A stretch of DNA of 64,000 bases from Dipetalonema caudispina (GCA_013365325.1 JABVXV010000007.1:699773-763772); one strand, 5' to 3'; numbered from the stretch's first letter, positions 25,159 to 39,442 are shown. Program-made: numbers and translations. Notes: generated by a model not told the origin, from the letters alone.

Positions 25159-28100
25159 ATGGAATCATATTGTGAATGCGCTGGTTTCTTTTTATATGTT
25201 ACTTGTTAACTTTTTTTCTTTCGATGTTGATTTTTCCCAACTTTGGAGTTGTTCTTTTTGAATTTTAGAGGCGCAGATTTGTAAAATTTATTTTGTAAGA
25301 AAAACTGAAAGGGTTTAGTAATAAGATTTAAACTATTTGGGAATCGGAGTTTCTTCCCGGACAATTGATTTATTGGTGACAGGTTAGCCTTTTAGTTTAT
25401 TCCGGGTTGTTTCAAGTTGATATTTGGAAAAATACTCTGTTATGATATTCAAGAAATTTAAAAAACTTGTTTGAAGTTTAGAAATGGTGCATCTTATTCA
25501 AAAAGCAATGTATTTTACAAACTCATGTTTTTTCATTTCAAGATTAAAAATTTGTTGAAGGTTATCTATTGACATTATATCCACTTTTGTGTTTGTCAGG
25601 AAAATAGGATAATATCATTTTATACGGACCCTGTAAAACAGTGATTTTATGCTGTCTCTGATTTATGCCAGAGGGTTTCATTATTTAGCCACCGGATTTG
25701 GTGAAACAATGCAATGAGACTAACCAAAGAGAGATCTAAATACATTTACGTCTCGTTTTCTGTTAATTGCGTTTTGATCGATGTTAAGGCTTGACCAGAA
25801 ACGTAAAATTATATCTGGTGGTCAGTGGTAAGGTGGAATTGCGCTTCTATACACTTTCATCCCATAAAATAACAAAGCAGATATATTGTATACAGACAAA
25901 TGTTTTTCTCATGACAAATGGGAATTTGAATTGAAGGATCTTTGAAACTGGAGTGAACTACGGTCGTTTTTAGGTGTTCCTGATATCCTTTAGGGCGCAC
26001 AGAATCGGCTGTTAATTCTAATGAGGTTAAAACATCAGACGCGGATAGTCTTTAATCTTGCAGATTTTATTTGTCTAATCTTACAACATACAATTTCATT
26101 TGACGCAGTACTTCGCTTCATTATCACTGGCATTGTTTCTTCATTGCGTGGTGTTTACACGTTTAGAGATTTAAGAGGTACAGTCACTTTGATGTAACAT
26201 TTCTATGAAAGATGGGATGGGAATTTATCAGTGGTGACGTATTCGGCATGTTGATTGTTGATCGTTCTCTAGCTGGATACGAATCTTTCCATGATGAGAG
26301 GTGTTATCCCAACAGAAATAAGTGACCATTATCTGAATCTCTCTTAAAACTTCCAAATTATTTTTTGCTGCTCGTTTTACTATGAAGCGATTTAAGTGAT
26401 TTTTATTGTGGTTTCTTATATGACGTACAAGAGTTTTAAACTCCTCTCCTAGTTAAGATGATGGCTTGGAAGCTTATGGCCAATGGAACTCCGATAATGG
26501 TCGCTTTCTCTACGGCCACTTCTTGGGCTCATATACTAGAGATCGATACTGCAATGGCTTCTGATATTCAGCAAAACGCACATGCACAAATAAACATGCA
26601 TGTATGCACAATCGCATCTGCAACAAACTCAAAGACAAGAAAGTAAGTCTATTTTGATGACCAGTTTCTCCATCATCATCCACTATAGTTGTCTTTTTAT
26701 TATTCTAATGATATTTTTTGTTAAATCTGTGCAACTGTTCAAAAATCGTGTTGGCCCAGATGAATAGTCATGTAATTTTGGTTTGTTTTCCTTCTGAAGG
26801 CGCACTTTGTGGATAGATGACAAATTTCTTCGATTCATTCGCCTTTTACTCTTTTACGAATGACTTCCATTTGGATTTTACATTTATTTGTGAATATTTT
26901 TAGTTGTTTACGTTCTTACTGTTGTATTTTACCCAATTATTTATTTCATTTAAAATTTATTGTTATGTGTTTTTTTTTTTGATGCTTCCTATCAATTGTA
27001 AGAATTTTAGAAGATGAGGGATTGAGAGAACAAGTCTGGTAAAGTATGCTTCACTGGCTAATCAATCATTTTTCAAAAGATCGAATTTAAGTTCTTGAAA
27101 TTGGCTTATGATCCAGAAATACTGTCTGTCATGGTTACTGTTAAAACTGATCCATTGATTTCAAAAATTGGTTCACTAAACCGTGAGAATGATTCTCTGG
27201 AACCTAAATAGGCTTTTATTTAATCACATGGCAATAAATTGGATACTGATGAAGCAGACTAGTCACAGAAGAACTAGCAAAGCTTTTTAGCTACCCCAGA
27301 GAGGTACAATCATGACATATTTAATAATTTCGTAATCGGTATTTGGAATTAAAATGATATGCAATAAGAGATTTTATCATTAATATGATTACTTAATTCT
27401 AATTGCTGACATACAAGAATGGTAAATGTCAAGATTGAAACTGTGCCGTTTGAGTCAGAAAAGAAATAATGATAAGATTACCGATCAACAAAAAAATGAT
27501 ATGGATAGGAATTAGGCGTTGTGAATTGTGCAAGAATTTTATGGAACGCTGAACGCTAAACAATATTGAATAATCTGAGGAAATGACAAACTTATATTTG
27601 CAGTGAAAGAAGCTCGTTTGTAAAAAAGAAAACGATAGCTTGAACCTTCTGAGATCACCACAAAATATAAATCATCGTGGGAGGGCGTACAAGGGAGCAA
27701 CCTCAGTTAGGTATACCTTCTATTTTTTTTCTAAATTCTTAATGAAATGCTTTTTCAATTTTATTTAAATATTTGGCCTATAATATTTTCACTATGAATT
27801 TCTCTGCCTTATTATTTGCATGAATTTCAAATTTGAACTAAAATTATGACCCTTAGGTGTTAAAAAATTTGTTTTTTCCTTCTATTATTGTTCGATTAAG
27901 TGTAACTCGAATTTCATGATATGCTGCTTTTCAGCGGTCAACGTTGACACATAAGCAGTACGATCGATCGAAGAGTAGCAGCATTTCGCAGTGATTAAAA
28001 TTACAAATAAAACAAATAATTCTGGCCCAATCTGGACGATATGGCTGCCCAATCGGTAAATATGTGTTTGTTTCATGTGTTTTTGAGAATTCAATTCTTT

Positions 28101-28546
28101 CATTATTTGATTGCAAGTTACGAACGAAAGGACAATTCTGGATGCAAGCCTCACTTATTTGTTGTATTACTCAGTAATGCAAGTTGTGTAATGATACATG
28201 CAATGACATTGCAGTAGCTTCGGCATGGGCCTATAATAGTAGTAAGGAATGCGCAAATTGTACTGTTAGTTAAACAAGTGTAGTATTGGACCATTGTATG
28301 ATCGTAGAAGTTATTTCTGTTCTTTCCAGTTAAAAGATTCCTTCGACTGATTCCTAGATTCTCAAATACCTTTGCTTTGAAAGATTCTTAATGAAACACA
28401 GAAATTAATCGATTGATACATTCCCAGTATTGTTTACTTTTGTAGTCGAGAAAGTATTCCTGTAGTATTTCGCGCATTGCTGTAAATAGTAGTACAGTTT
28501 TAGTCATGTTTGGGGACATATTTTTAAATTTGAATTAATTTTTGAG
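25159..28546. other. Intergenic region between NOP56 and the DIRAS gene
   Basis: I see no gene with family resemblance. A 62-codon frame at 26458-26646 is low-complexity-like and unsupported. The missing first exon of the DIRAS gene probably lies in the last kilobase or two of this stretch. Confidence 0.4.
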
Positions 28547-30746
28547 AGCGGCCGAATACCAGAGCATACTTCGGATTATCGAGTTGCTGTATTTGGTGCC
28601 GGTGGCGTTGGCAAATCATCCATCGTGCTACGCTTTATCAAGGGAACATTTAATGAAAACTACATTCCAACTATCGAGGACACTTTCCGACAGGCTAGTT
28701 TTTTTGTAACTTGAGAATAGAAAATCAATTTTATTTCACTTAAGTAAAATTCATGCAATTTCTATGATCCGATTTACGAGCTGAGTTGTGAAGAAGTTTT
28801 AGATACGTTAAGAGTAGAAGCTATACGTATTAAAAAGAATTTTAATCGCAATATTGCTTTTTACTTACATTTAAGTACGTTTAGTTGGAACTCTGTCTTT
28901 GGAAGATGTTAGCTGTTCATTATTCTGCTTTATATCTAACTGTTGGTAGGTAGGATTGTCGGTGATAGTAGCATCATCTTTTTAACTAAATAACTAATAT
29001 GGAAGCATCTTAACTTGCCTCAAAATTATAGATTTAGCTTTAACTCCACTACTTTACTGCCATATCGTTCTCATTCATATGGCAGTAAGATGGACTGGTT
29101 GGACTTTGGAATGATGAATGAGCAATGATGACCAATCTACTTTACTTTTTTAAACTACTTTACCTTCTTTAATACAAATATTTTAATTTAAGTAATGTTC
29201 GAAGCAAAATTTCTTTGTACAAAGCGGCAAACTAAAAAAGGGAAATCTTCTTTCTTGTTCATTCAGCAAAGAAAAAGGAATTAGAAATTGTTTCCTAAAT
29301 GCAATTTGCAAAAAGAAGAGAAACTTTAGGGGTTATGTGCACGAATTTGCTCAAAGACGTAGGAAGGAAATGTCCGTTATTAGATGCATCCTTTTAATAA
29401 GATGGTTTAGATTAAATTAGCATTTTGAACGTTCTAGCCCGACTTCCCAACTTATTGTGATTCAAGAAAAGGTGTAGATTGGAAAGATTTCATAATTTTT
29501 TTCTCATATTTAACATTCCCTGCCTATGTACAATGTTCATACAAATGGCTTTTAAAATTGCTGACCTGGTAAGCTTTTGCGATGTAAATAAGTGAAGAGA
29601 TTGTATTTCGAGGAAGTGAAAAAATGTTCAACTTTGGGTAATATTTCTAAATTATTTCAGCTGAAATTATTTACCAATTAGGGATGTCATTTCAGGTGAT
29701 AAGCTGTAATCATAAGAATGTATGTACATTACAAATCACCGATACAACAGGTAGTCATCAATTTCCCGCTATGCAACGACTTTCGATTAGCAAAGGAAAC
29801 GCTTTCATACTGGTGTATTCTATTACAAGGTTATTCCTATTTATTTTTAAATTGTAACTATCTGCTGTGATTGTACAGGAGTAGAGTGTTATTAGAACAA
29901 GTACTGTTTCAACTATCTGGCATTGAATGAGGTATTGTAATTGCAAAAGCTTTTTGTGTTTACATGGCAATCTAAGACTATTTCGTATTTCAACATTTGA
30001 GTTTTTCAGCAAGCAAAGTTTAGAGGAGCTTGGACCCATAATATTGATGTTAAAGGAAGTGAAAGGTGAAAGCGTTACTGAAGTGCCTATTATGCTTGTT
30101 GGCAATAAAAAAGATGAAGATCAGGTAATCCAACTTCTGTTTTTTCCGCTGGAATGATTCTGGAAAAAAGATTCACTCTATTTCTTATTTGTTTAAATTG
30201 CATACCTATGACTTAAGTGGGGAAATCGAAAGTAATATTGTATTAGGGTGGATTTGGGAATCAAAAATCGCTGAAAGCTCTCAGCTACTGCAATATACCT
30301 ACTATTCAAGATAGAGATTAATTTGTGTCTAAAATTTATGCTCAAGTGAAAAAAGTTTGTAAGAGGACTTATTGAGGTTCTAGGTCAGCAGGAAGATCCC
30401 TAGCAATTCGTAGTTACACTGTTGTCAGCGAAAAAAAAGACAACTCATTGCAAGCTTGCATACGCTTCTATCAATCAATGATTAGAAAATTTTCGTTGAA
30501 ATTTATTTCATTTTAATTCTAAATGAAGCGCACAATTTCCAGCGGCGTGAAGTGAGCTCCGAACTTGGACAAAAGTTGGCTACGAAATGGGGAACTGGTT
30601 TCATCGAAACGAGTGCCAAAGATAATGAAAATATAACCGAATTATTTCAACGCCTGCTGGCAATGGAAAAAAAAAGAATTTTGGCACTGACGATGGATGA
30701 AGAGAGCGGTAAAAGTAGCTCAAAAAGGAAATGCAGTCTAATGTAA
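28547..30746 (+). CDS. drn-1: Ras-like small GTPase of the DIRAS family
   Basis: Membrane-bound Ras-family switch. C. elegans drn-1 acts in neurons. Exons: 28547-28693 (5' end unresolved), 29696-29829, 30010-30124, 30543-30746. Motifs in order: G1 P-loop GAGGVGKSS, switch [14 protein letters not shown], a G3 box of the DIRAS type ([13 protein letters not shown] instead of DTAGQE), G4 NKKD, G5 ETSAK, and a C-terminal CAAX box CSLM for lipidation. The codon where DIRAS proteins start (before PEHTSDYRV) is ATA here, and the frame is open upstream to a TTTTTGAG acceptor at 28546. The start codon is therefore probably on an upstream exon I could not place. The first intron must use a GC donor (CAG|GCTAGT, 28694-28695), because the nearby GT would bring a stop into frame. 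Confidence 0.9.
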
Positions 30747-32875
30747 CTATGTTAATTTTTTGGAACTTTTTAAATGACTTCAAATTTAAATATTTCCGAA
30801 GTCATTCTGTTGAGGAAGTGTAATTGTTATTCTATAGTGGTGCCAGGCAAGAAGAATCACTTCTTTCTATATTCGTTCAGTCAAATGAAGCATATAGATT
30901 TCCTTTGGTGCTTGAAACCGCATTACTCTTCCGTCTTATATTTTTTACCCATTATCTGTTATTTTCGTTGACTTTACTTACAGATAGCTTTGTTTGTATT
31001 GTATTATTATTATATTGGTTATTTCTCCCGTTAGTTTTCCCGACATGATTAACATTCTCTTTAGTACCATGAAAATGAAGCCAATTATAACACATTTGTG
31101 ATAATACCATTCCCTCAGTTACTTCTAACTGAATTTAATGCATGTCTGGTTTGATAAATAATAAGGCCTGGTTCGGATGAACCAGTGATAACCATTTTGC
31201 GACAGTGTTCAGCATCACAACACTTATTACCACCGGTGTGAATGTAGATTTATTTTTGTGGTAGATTTAATCTCTGAGAGTTCTGTAATGCAGTTGTTTG
31301 CCTCGTTTCTTTGTATTTTCATTACTTCAACTTGAGAAAACTGATCATAAAAATCGTTGTATTAAGCATAACAGGTTAAATCCATCTTGCATGGGTCTGT
31401 AGTGGGTCTTGTCCATTCTCGGTCTGTAGCTTCGGCCTAAAAATAAGCATGATAAATGACTTCCTGATCTTCGATTACATTACAGGTTCCTTATAATCAA
31501 TCGCTGGCAAATCCCAAAAACCAGTTCAATATGGATTTAGTAGTTAAGTCGAACCTGAGACGGTTCGGAGAAAGGCTATTTTTTTCCTGCATATTTCGTC
31601 TCTTTTGAATAGCAGACCTTCAGCTACTTTAACGATCTTTGATGTATTCAACAGCTAAACACTTCCCAATTTAACTGAAATTATTAAATCTGGAAATACT
31701 TCTTATTTTGTATATTTGAATCAGTCAATACCAAGTGTGTGCCGCATAAATGTTATATTAAAGAACTAAACTTTCCAAACCGGAGGCAGTCTGCAATCTG
31801 CAGCGTCAAACCGTACTCGCAAATGTATAACTTTATAGAATGACCCTTCGGGAATCTCTCAGACAACAGAAAATCTCGACAATAGTTCATCATTAAAATT
31901 GTAATTCTTTAGGAATTATATTTCATTCTCCTTTCTCTCGTCATGATTTACATACAGAATAAAAAGTAGATCTGGTAATGACAACATGTGAAAAGGAAAG
32001 ACCAATGTTAGACAGAATGGGTAAAACAATCAATTAAGCAATGACAAGCATTAAAGGGTGCATTCCACCGTAATCAAAATATGTCATGCGCAATTCATAC
32101 AGCATTTCCAAATATTCCACATCTAATAATTTCAAAATCATTTCCGAACTGGATTCAAAATTAAAAAATTACCGGAGCAAAAAGGAAATGAGAGTATGGA
32201 CTGAGATCAATAGTCAAAAGTTTTGCACAGTGGATTTGCAAATTATGGAAAAATATAATGGCAATCTTTCCTGAAAAATGAGATTGGATTGGACACAAAA
32301 CCTGCAAAAATAATTCCACCAATTGAAAAGCAAGTGCAGATGTTTATTTTTCAGGAATTTGCTACTGAACAGGACTACGATACAGAAGAAAAATAAATGT
32401 GTATACACTTCTATATATATATCCCATTTTAAAGTACAACTCGCTTATAGCTTCGCTACGTGAAGTTTTTAACTGATCGAACAATTTTCTTGTGTTTTCA
32501 ATTGCTAGGCAGGAAATAGAGTGGCATTTCTTGCGCTAGGGAATTTCACTTCCTTAAGACTTTTAAAGTCAAGTCAAAAAACGGTAAATCGAAAGCAGTT
32601 GAGACAAAGGAACAAACTCACTGTTATAAGGATTTCAAACTCAAGACTTACTGATTTTTGTGGCACAAGACTTTTCCTGCCGATTTAAAATTCTAAGATA
32701 AACAAAATAATTTAAATCTTAAATTTAGATTTAGAATCCGGAGAAAATTAACACTCAAAAGATATCAGAAGACTTGAAAAATAATATGGCTAATTGGCAC
32801 TAATTTGCAAAATACATAAAGACCCTACCAAATGCTTAGAAGGGCGGAGAAATACGCATTATTCGCGCAAGTTGA
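30747..32875. other. Convergent intergenic region, DIRAS / RNF170
   Basis: The 3' flanks of two convergent genes. The open frames seen here (30774-31048, 32086-32408) have no recognisable domain. I see nothing else. Confidence 0.4.
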
Positions 32876-34720
32876 TTATTCACCTTGAATGTCCCTTTCT
32901 CTTTCTCGTTCACCATTTCCATTACCAGCAGCACCGCCAAAACGTAACCGTCCTCCAGCTAACAGTTGTCGAAAAAGAATTGTAGCATACACCAAAACAA
33001 CAAATGCGATAAAAATATCATCCACCATACCAAGTATACCGAACGCTGCTTCCGGTAGTATATCAAACGGACTTAAAATATAGACAGCCATGCCAAAAAG
33101 ACATAAAAAGACGCGAATTCGAAACATGAACATTAATCCATTGACTGAAACTACGGCACGAAACATGTACGGAACTAGTACAGGCAAATCCCGAATGTAA
33201 TCGATAATCTGAAAAGGTGGCCAGTGAATCGATGGTAACCTTAGAAGCAATAGTATGTTAAGAAATGTTGGCAATGATGGAAGCAACTTTATCTTACAAT
33301 ATGTTATAAGCAAAAGGAGGTTTATTATATTTGCTGATTACACCGTAAATTTGTGATTCTCATTGTTTCCATGGAAGAATTGAAACCGGTAAATGCAATT
33401 TGGTAAAATGGTTCGTATGAGGTGAATTATTCAAGAAGTAGAAAATCTTATAAGTAATAATGTCTCCATTCATATGTAAAAATGAGCCAGAAAGTAATAT
33501 GGTTAAATCGTACAGTACTAACAGCATGATGTATTGCTGATATATACTTCGTGCATCGCTCCAAAAAACACTTTAATTCTTTCAATGCCACAAACAAAAT
33601 CAAGCTTAGAACAATATGAAACAAACTCACAGGTCGTCTTTCATTGGAAAATCTCCGATTATAGTCAGTTAGCCTTTCATCACATCGTAGTGCTTCATCA
33701 ATACTATTTTCTCTTTCACCTTCTACTGGTAGGGGTATCAGCAAATTAACCTGTAATGAAACTAGAATTCCAGAAATGATCAAGAAGTAATTTACTTCAC
33801 AAAACAGCTAGTTCTCTATAAAATTCTTAGTATGGAAATGAAAACATTGTACTGTAAATAAAACTGCCGAAACGTACAATTTCTCTACACACTGCACATT
33901 TTACAGGTGTAATTAACGAAGCACTGTACTGCCAGTATCCATAAATGCAACTACCTACAAAAAACTTTGAAACTTTTATCAATTTTCATATTTCACTTGG
34001 ATAACAAGTACAAAATCAAAATCAAACCATGCTTTCCATATAATACACAATCACTAATTCAGAACTCTATCTATCTATAAAAAATGATTTGATGAATAAA
34101 GAGCACATGTCTAGGAACTCACAACAAAATAGATGGCCACAGTTTGTAACAACAGCAAATGAAGCTTGGCTAAAACATATTGGACAAGTACGATCATCTC
34201 CAAACCTTCGCAACGTTCTCGGCCTATTCTAAAACCCGAAAAATAAAGTGATGAAAGCTATTATAACTGTCTCGACAGATAGTGTAATTTTGTTGTAATT
34301 ATGTAATCTGTCGTAATTACCGGAACCTGTGTCAGCAAAATTAAAACATTTTAAAAGAAGCTACAAAAACATACGCCACTTGTATTAGATTGCGATTCTT
34401 CTGCTTGAGTACCACCCGAAAATGCACGTCTGAATTCAGCTACAGACGCTTCCTGAGTGGGATGTATATTCCTTTCCTGACGCCTAAAAATTGGTTAAAA
34501 TTGTATTAAGATTAGCCAGTAACCAGCTTTGTTCCCTGTAAAATACAAAAGCAAGAATTCTATAAAAAGAATGACTTAAACACCGAAAGTAAGAAGATGT
34601 AAGGGAAACATAACGTGCACTATTAAAATTGTGATAAAAATTTGTAAAAGAAACTTACTCTTGCCGACAGTATGCAAAACAGGCTACCCCAATGACAGCA
34701 CATAAAAACGTGAATATCAT
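32876..34720 (-). CDS. RNF170-like membrane RING E3 ubiquitin ligase
   Basis: In vertebrates RNF170 is an ER membrane ligase that ubiquitinates activated IP3 receptors. Six exons: 34720-34659, 34483-34375, 34228-34123, 33954-33878, 33750-33631, 33208-32876, giving 267 residues against about 258 in human. An N-terminal membrane helix spans residues 2-18. A RING finger follows: C72-P-I-C75, C87-G-H89, C92, C95 and C112-A-V-C115. Next come YNRRFS and [11 protein letters not shown], as in the family. A C-terminal DUF1232 part holds two helices around [18 protein letters not shown]. The tail is charged (GERERERD). The start is the first in-frame ATG after stops. All introns are GT-AG. No C. elegans symbol is assigned because I do not recall a secure one. 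Confidence 0.93.
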
Positions 34721-37708
34721 AATGATTTCATTGTCAAAACCGAAAAAAGCACATATTACGCAAAGTTGAAATTAATTTCCATTCAACTATAGAAACCTTC
34801 ACATTTCAAGTTTCGACAAAAAGGTTAACTTCTCTCAAATAATTCTCAACAAACATACATTGCATATAAAGTATCCTTACACTCACCCTTACCCCAAAGC
34901 AGAGAGAATACATGATAGCAGCATTATAGATCTGCAACAAAGAGTGGAGTTCTCTTGAAGTATGACTTACAGACTTACGTGACTTGACTTCTATATCTAA
35001 CTACACGCTGAACAAAAGATTTACCTTCAATAAGCTGAAGTTCGGCAAAACTGGCATGCACCATCACCACTTTCATCAATTTCAATACGATAGCGTTTCG
35101 GTGATACATTGGTGGAATGGAATAATTGTCATGACGAATATCAATTTTTTATTCACCTACAAATTTCCTGCAAATAATCTGATAAAATTTTTCATACTTC
35201 CGATATTTGCACTTTTCTGCCCCTTAATGTGTAAATATGCTCTTAAAATATTAATGATTAAGTGTTGGTCGCAGTTTGATGCTAGTTTATATCATTTTGG
35301 ATCACTCGGAACTAAACAAAAAAATAGCAAAAAAAAAAAAAAAAAAAAAATACCAAAAGCGATCAACACAAAAAACTCAACACCTTCTAATGATGTAGAC
35401 ATTTATTTCGAATTTTCTTTTCCATTTCGATGAACTTCATCCTAAACATTATCTTCTCACAGTTTCATTAGATAAACCCTAAAAGTCTATCCTAGAACAC
35501 GTAAATCACGCAACGTATCGATCATCTGAATCATCAACACCTACAGGCCAAACATAGTATGTAAGATATTCCATCGCTACACACTATTTCCACTCTTCTC
35601 TTGTTCTCTTTACAATTCTATCGCTGTTTTTATTCTACGCACTATACACACTCTCCCACTAACTATCAAAAAGGAAAAAAAAACTTAATAAATGGGATAT
35701 TAACGGATTTATAGAATGGAATGCTCCTTCAACCGGAAGTCTTTATATAACGGAACCGACCTATCTTTCTCTTATTTCATTCATAGTTCCGCAAGGAGTC
35801 ATAGTCGTTTGAAATAGTATTTAATTTCAATTAGATTAAAAAGAATCATTGAATTGGATGATTGGTATAATTATTAGGAATTGATAGAAATTCAAAATTT
35901 ATAATGATTTGTCAATTCTTATCAGAATTGTAATAAGCTGTTGCTGTTCTGACAACTAGAAATTACGCTTTTTGAGAAAGAAATGACGAAGAATTGGTAA
36001 AAAAAATCCGTTAAAATGACCACTTTATCCAGTGAAATCTGATGATATGCAATTTACAATAATTTAATAACTTAATTTTATTTATTAATAATGTTAATTA
36101 CTCAACATTTTCTCTACAGACAAATTACCCTTCATACATGGCTTCAAGAAGAAGATAATTATGTTCTTTTCTTACCCATCAAGAGAAGTATAATTATTTG
36201 GAAATTTTTTCAACTTTTAGTCATCAAGTTATGCACTATCACCGATACCACTAAACGCTTCCGGAAGCAATTTTGATACTCTGCTCCGGCTATAGCCAAT
36301 TCTGGATGTCATTTCACGATGAATTTAATTTTAGAAAGTCCGCAGTACTCATAAGTAAATTAAAGGATTATTGTTAGGATTTAATAACCTATATCTATGC
36401 AACTTAATTCCTTTAACTTAAGCATTACTAGTTATAACATTATTTCCCTAACGAAAACTGATAATTGAAAGAAAAAGTTAAGCAATCGAAAATGGAATAT
36501 ATCTTTTCATTTCCCTACTTTTATATGATCTTTCTATCACTTAACCTATCTTATTTTGTTACCATTATCACTATTACTGTACATTCACCCATATTTCAAT
36601 CTTACCCTATCTCGTAATCTTTTCTGTTTTTTTGTTCTATCTTACTTATTCATTTGAAACAAACGAAACTCACCTCTCATAGATCAGGAACAAATGACAA
36701 ATGTTCCTGCTAAGTAAATCAATGTTGCCTCTTTTTATTATACTTTAAACTGCAGCATATTCAACCAAAATTCATTCATACCAACTAAAAATAAATTTTA
36801 TTTCAGATCCATAAATACCAACTAAGTCAGGCTTATTTCTCTAGCAAATTAATAAATATTAACTCTTCTTGCATTCTGTTTCAGTTGAACAAAGATAATT
36901 GTTCCCCTTCTCCTTATTAATCCCAGACTATATAAAGGTAAATGTAGCGAAGTTTTTAAGTAAATTTGAATTTAGCTAGAAGGTTTTGATCTCATTATTT
37001 CTTTATGATGATTTAATTTATTCCACTGTTTGAAGCGGATGTTCATCCAATGATCATAATGGCGCTTATCAATAAAAAATGAATAATGAGAAGCATTTCC
37101 ACATTTAATGGTAGTAAACGAGTAAGCAGAGACTGCCGCCAACTGACAAATGTTTTATTTCTGAATTGTTATACCTGTATGAAAGTTACAATACGGAAAA
37201 GCAACTTAAATATGAACAAAATTGATTTGGCTAGATTTATGAACAATTCATTTCGCACATTTCGATATCATTTAAAGTACAACGATAAAATTCCTGAATG
37301 AAAAACGGAAATTTACCAATAATTGACAAAAATTCCTTAAGAAAGGTTAATCTAAAACTAATAGTAACTAAAGAACAGCAAATATAAGCAAACCAGACTG
37401 CTAGTATCAGCTAACATGCTCATAGAAGCATAAATTCTGGATGACTTCACATTTTTTCTTTTTATAAAGCGAAAAATTCTTCCGGAGTGAAACTGTAGCA
37501 AAAATAATATCAATGACCTTCTCTGACCTTGCCAACTAAGCTCTCTTTGTCCTAGGTATAGAACACAATACTGAAATGATTGCTTTCGATTGATAATGTT
37601 TCACTGTTCCAAATCATAATCTTCTACAGAGTAAATTTCGTTTATGTTAATCTATGGTCGATATTAACACAACAAATCACTAACACAAAATATAAATCCT
37701 AACCAAAA
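34721..37708. other. AT-rich intergenic region upstream of RNF170
   Basis: No recognisable gene. It contains a run of 22 A (35329-35350) and a chance-looking 149-codon plus-strand frame (34984-35433) that crosses this run as a polylysine stretch. The region would carry the RNF170 promoter and the 3' end of dnj-21. Confidence 0.4.
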
Positions 37709-38047
37709 TCAGTCGTGTCTTGTTGATTCCAATTTATCTTTTGCTTCGTTAATTTTCGCAGCCAAATAGGGTGAACCACCACGATCAGGATGATTAGCAA
37801 TCATTATACGTTTATGCGCTTCCTTCACTTTCGATGTTGGAGCACTAGGTGATACACCAAGGACAAGCGCCGCTTCACGTCGTGTCATAACGGGCTCGAA
37901 ACCACCACGATAGTATTTCGACATACTATTTGCGACCGGTAGTGCTTTGGCCATCTTCAGGAATGCCACACGATTTCGCAGCATCATGCGTCCAACCAGT
38001 CCAATGGCTACCATACTAACGCCACCAATGATGACCGCAGATGACAT
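37709..38047 (-). CDS. dnj-21: Mitochondrial import J-protein TIM14 / Pam18 (DNAJC19/DNAJC15 type)
   Basis: Co-chaperone of the presequence translocase motor: its J domain stimulates mitochondrial HSP70 at TIM23 to pull proteins into the matrix. It has 112 residues in a single exon, the family length. An N-terminal hydrophobic segment (about 3-20, VIIGGVSMVAIGLVG) anchors it in the inner membrane with a short intermembrane tail. A linker with YYRGGFEPVMTRREAALVLG follows, conserved in TIM14. The J domain near the C-terminus holds the catalytic HPD in ANHPDRGGSP. No introns are present, unlike every other cellular gene in the window. Confidence 0.95.
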   Translation of the reverse strand: MSSAVIIGGVSMVAIGLVGRMMLRNRVAFLKMAKALPVANSMSKYYRGGFEPVMTRREAALVLGVSPSAPTSKVKEAHKRIMIANHPDRGGSPYLAAKINEAKDKLESTRHD

Positions 38048-39442
38048 CCTTAGATCCCGTCAAATTTTAAAATCATACAATGATTTTCCCTAAAAATATG
38101 CCCCATTTTTCTAAACTATTAAAATTGATTTAGTTTATAATAATAGTCTCTAAAACCACATAATACTTATCGGAAAATGAAATATCGATATATCTTCGCT
38201 ATTTGCCGCTGGAAAGAAATCTTCCTGCTGCTATCACTTAAAAATTTAGCGAATTGAATTTCGGAACTTGATCTACCCAAGGATAATTCGAGATTCACTA
38301 TTCCACAGTCATCACATATAGACTCTAATTTAACATACGACATCAAAGAACCGACCTCCGTTTACTTTTTTTTTTAGAAACAGTAATATTACAGTTTATG
38401 CAGAGTGAAACTACTGTCGTCAAAAATTCAAATTTCGGATAAAATAATTTATTTTTAAAGCTTATTACAGAGAACAGTAAATAACAAAAGCTGAAAATAT
38501 GCACAGATCACAGTAAATGAAAGAACCGGCACAAGTATGATAATGAATAAATTGAAGAGACCCAGATCTTCTAAAAAATACTAAATTAAAATGAAAAATA
38601 TGAAGTAAATCTAGACAAACATTATCAAGGAATATTTGGAAAGGACTTCTTTAGGTTCATTGTTCTCATGGATTATCCATTAATTTGATATTGAATGAAG
38701 TATTCTTCGACTGACTGGAATTTTATAAAAATTACATAAGAGACTATAAGTAGAAGAAAAAAGTATACAAAGAGAAAAATGTGGGATTCCTTAACAAAAG
38801 TTCAGCTCAACTAAACTCCTTGCCATAATTAACCAAATTATTTGACAGTTGCTAGAATGCTAAAAAACTTACTAATCTCCTTCGCACCCTATCTTCTTCC
38901 CTCGCCCTATTCTCCTTTTAATGGGCAATATAAATTCCTTGGCTTTCCTTTTTTTCATTCTTTCCCTCCACCTCTCCGAATTTTTTGATGCTTCCAAAAA
39001 TTTTTGCATCATTTTACTACAAAATCTAGACGTTTTTGAGATTCTATTTCCGCCACTTTCATAATACCTCAGAAAATTTTGACAAACCACCCATTTCCCA
39101 TTGTCTCCTCTTTTTCAGCAATTTTTTCCCCAAAAATTTTGTGATTTTTTTCAAAAATAAACAGTGTATCGCTATTATTTCCATTCTTAGTCGCATATTT
39201 GCTTTCATTCCTCAATTTTATCTCCTAACAGCTACAAATCTTTTTCTAACAAAACCGTTGTTTTTGCTAGCCGCTTTCTTCATTGATTGCTACTTTCACC
39301 CTATTTCCCACGTTTCCCGTTAACTAGCAATCATTCAATTGGACATTACAGAATATTCAAAACATCAGATTTCGCTTCACTTTATTCCTTCTGTCTCGTT
39401 TCATTTGGTACACACTGCGTTTCGGTTCCACTCTTAAAATTG
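38048..39442. other. Intergenic region, dnj-21 to TMCO4-like gene
   Basis: No gene recognised. Small frames on both strands (38872-39523) are AT-rich and lack any domain. This stretch holds the upstream region of dnj-21 and the 3' flank of the TMCO4-like gene, both on the minus strand. Confidence 0.4.

Noticed and set aside
26458..26646. A 62-codon plus-strand frame as a possible small gene
   Set aside because: No domain, no splice context and no signal or membrane segment; composition fits chance.
34984..35433. A 149-codon plus-strand frame, the longest in its area
   Set aside because: It runs through a 22-A tract as polylysine and shows no family resemblance.
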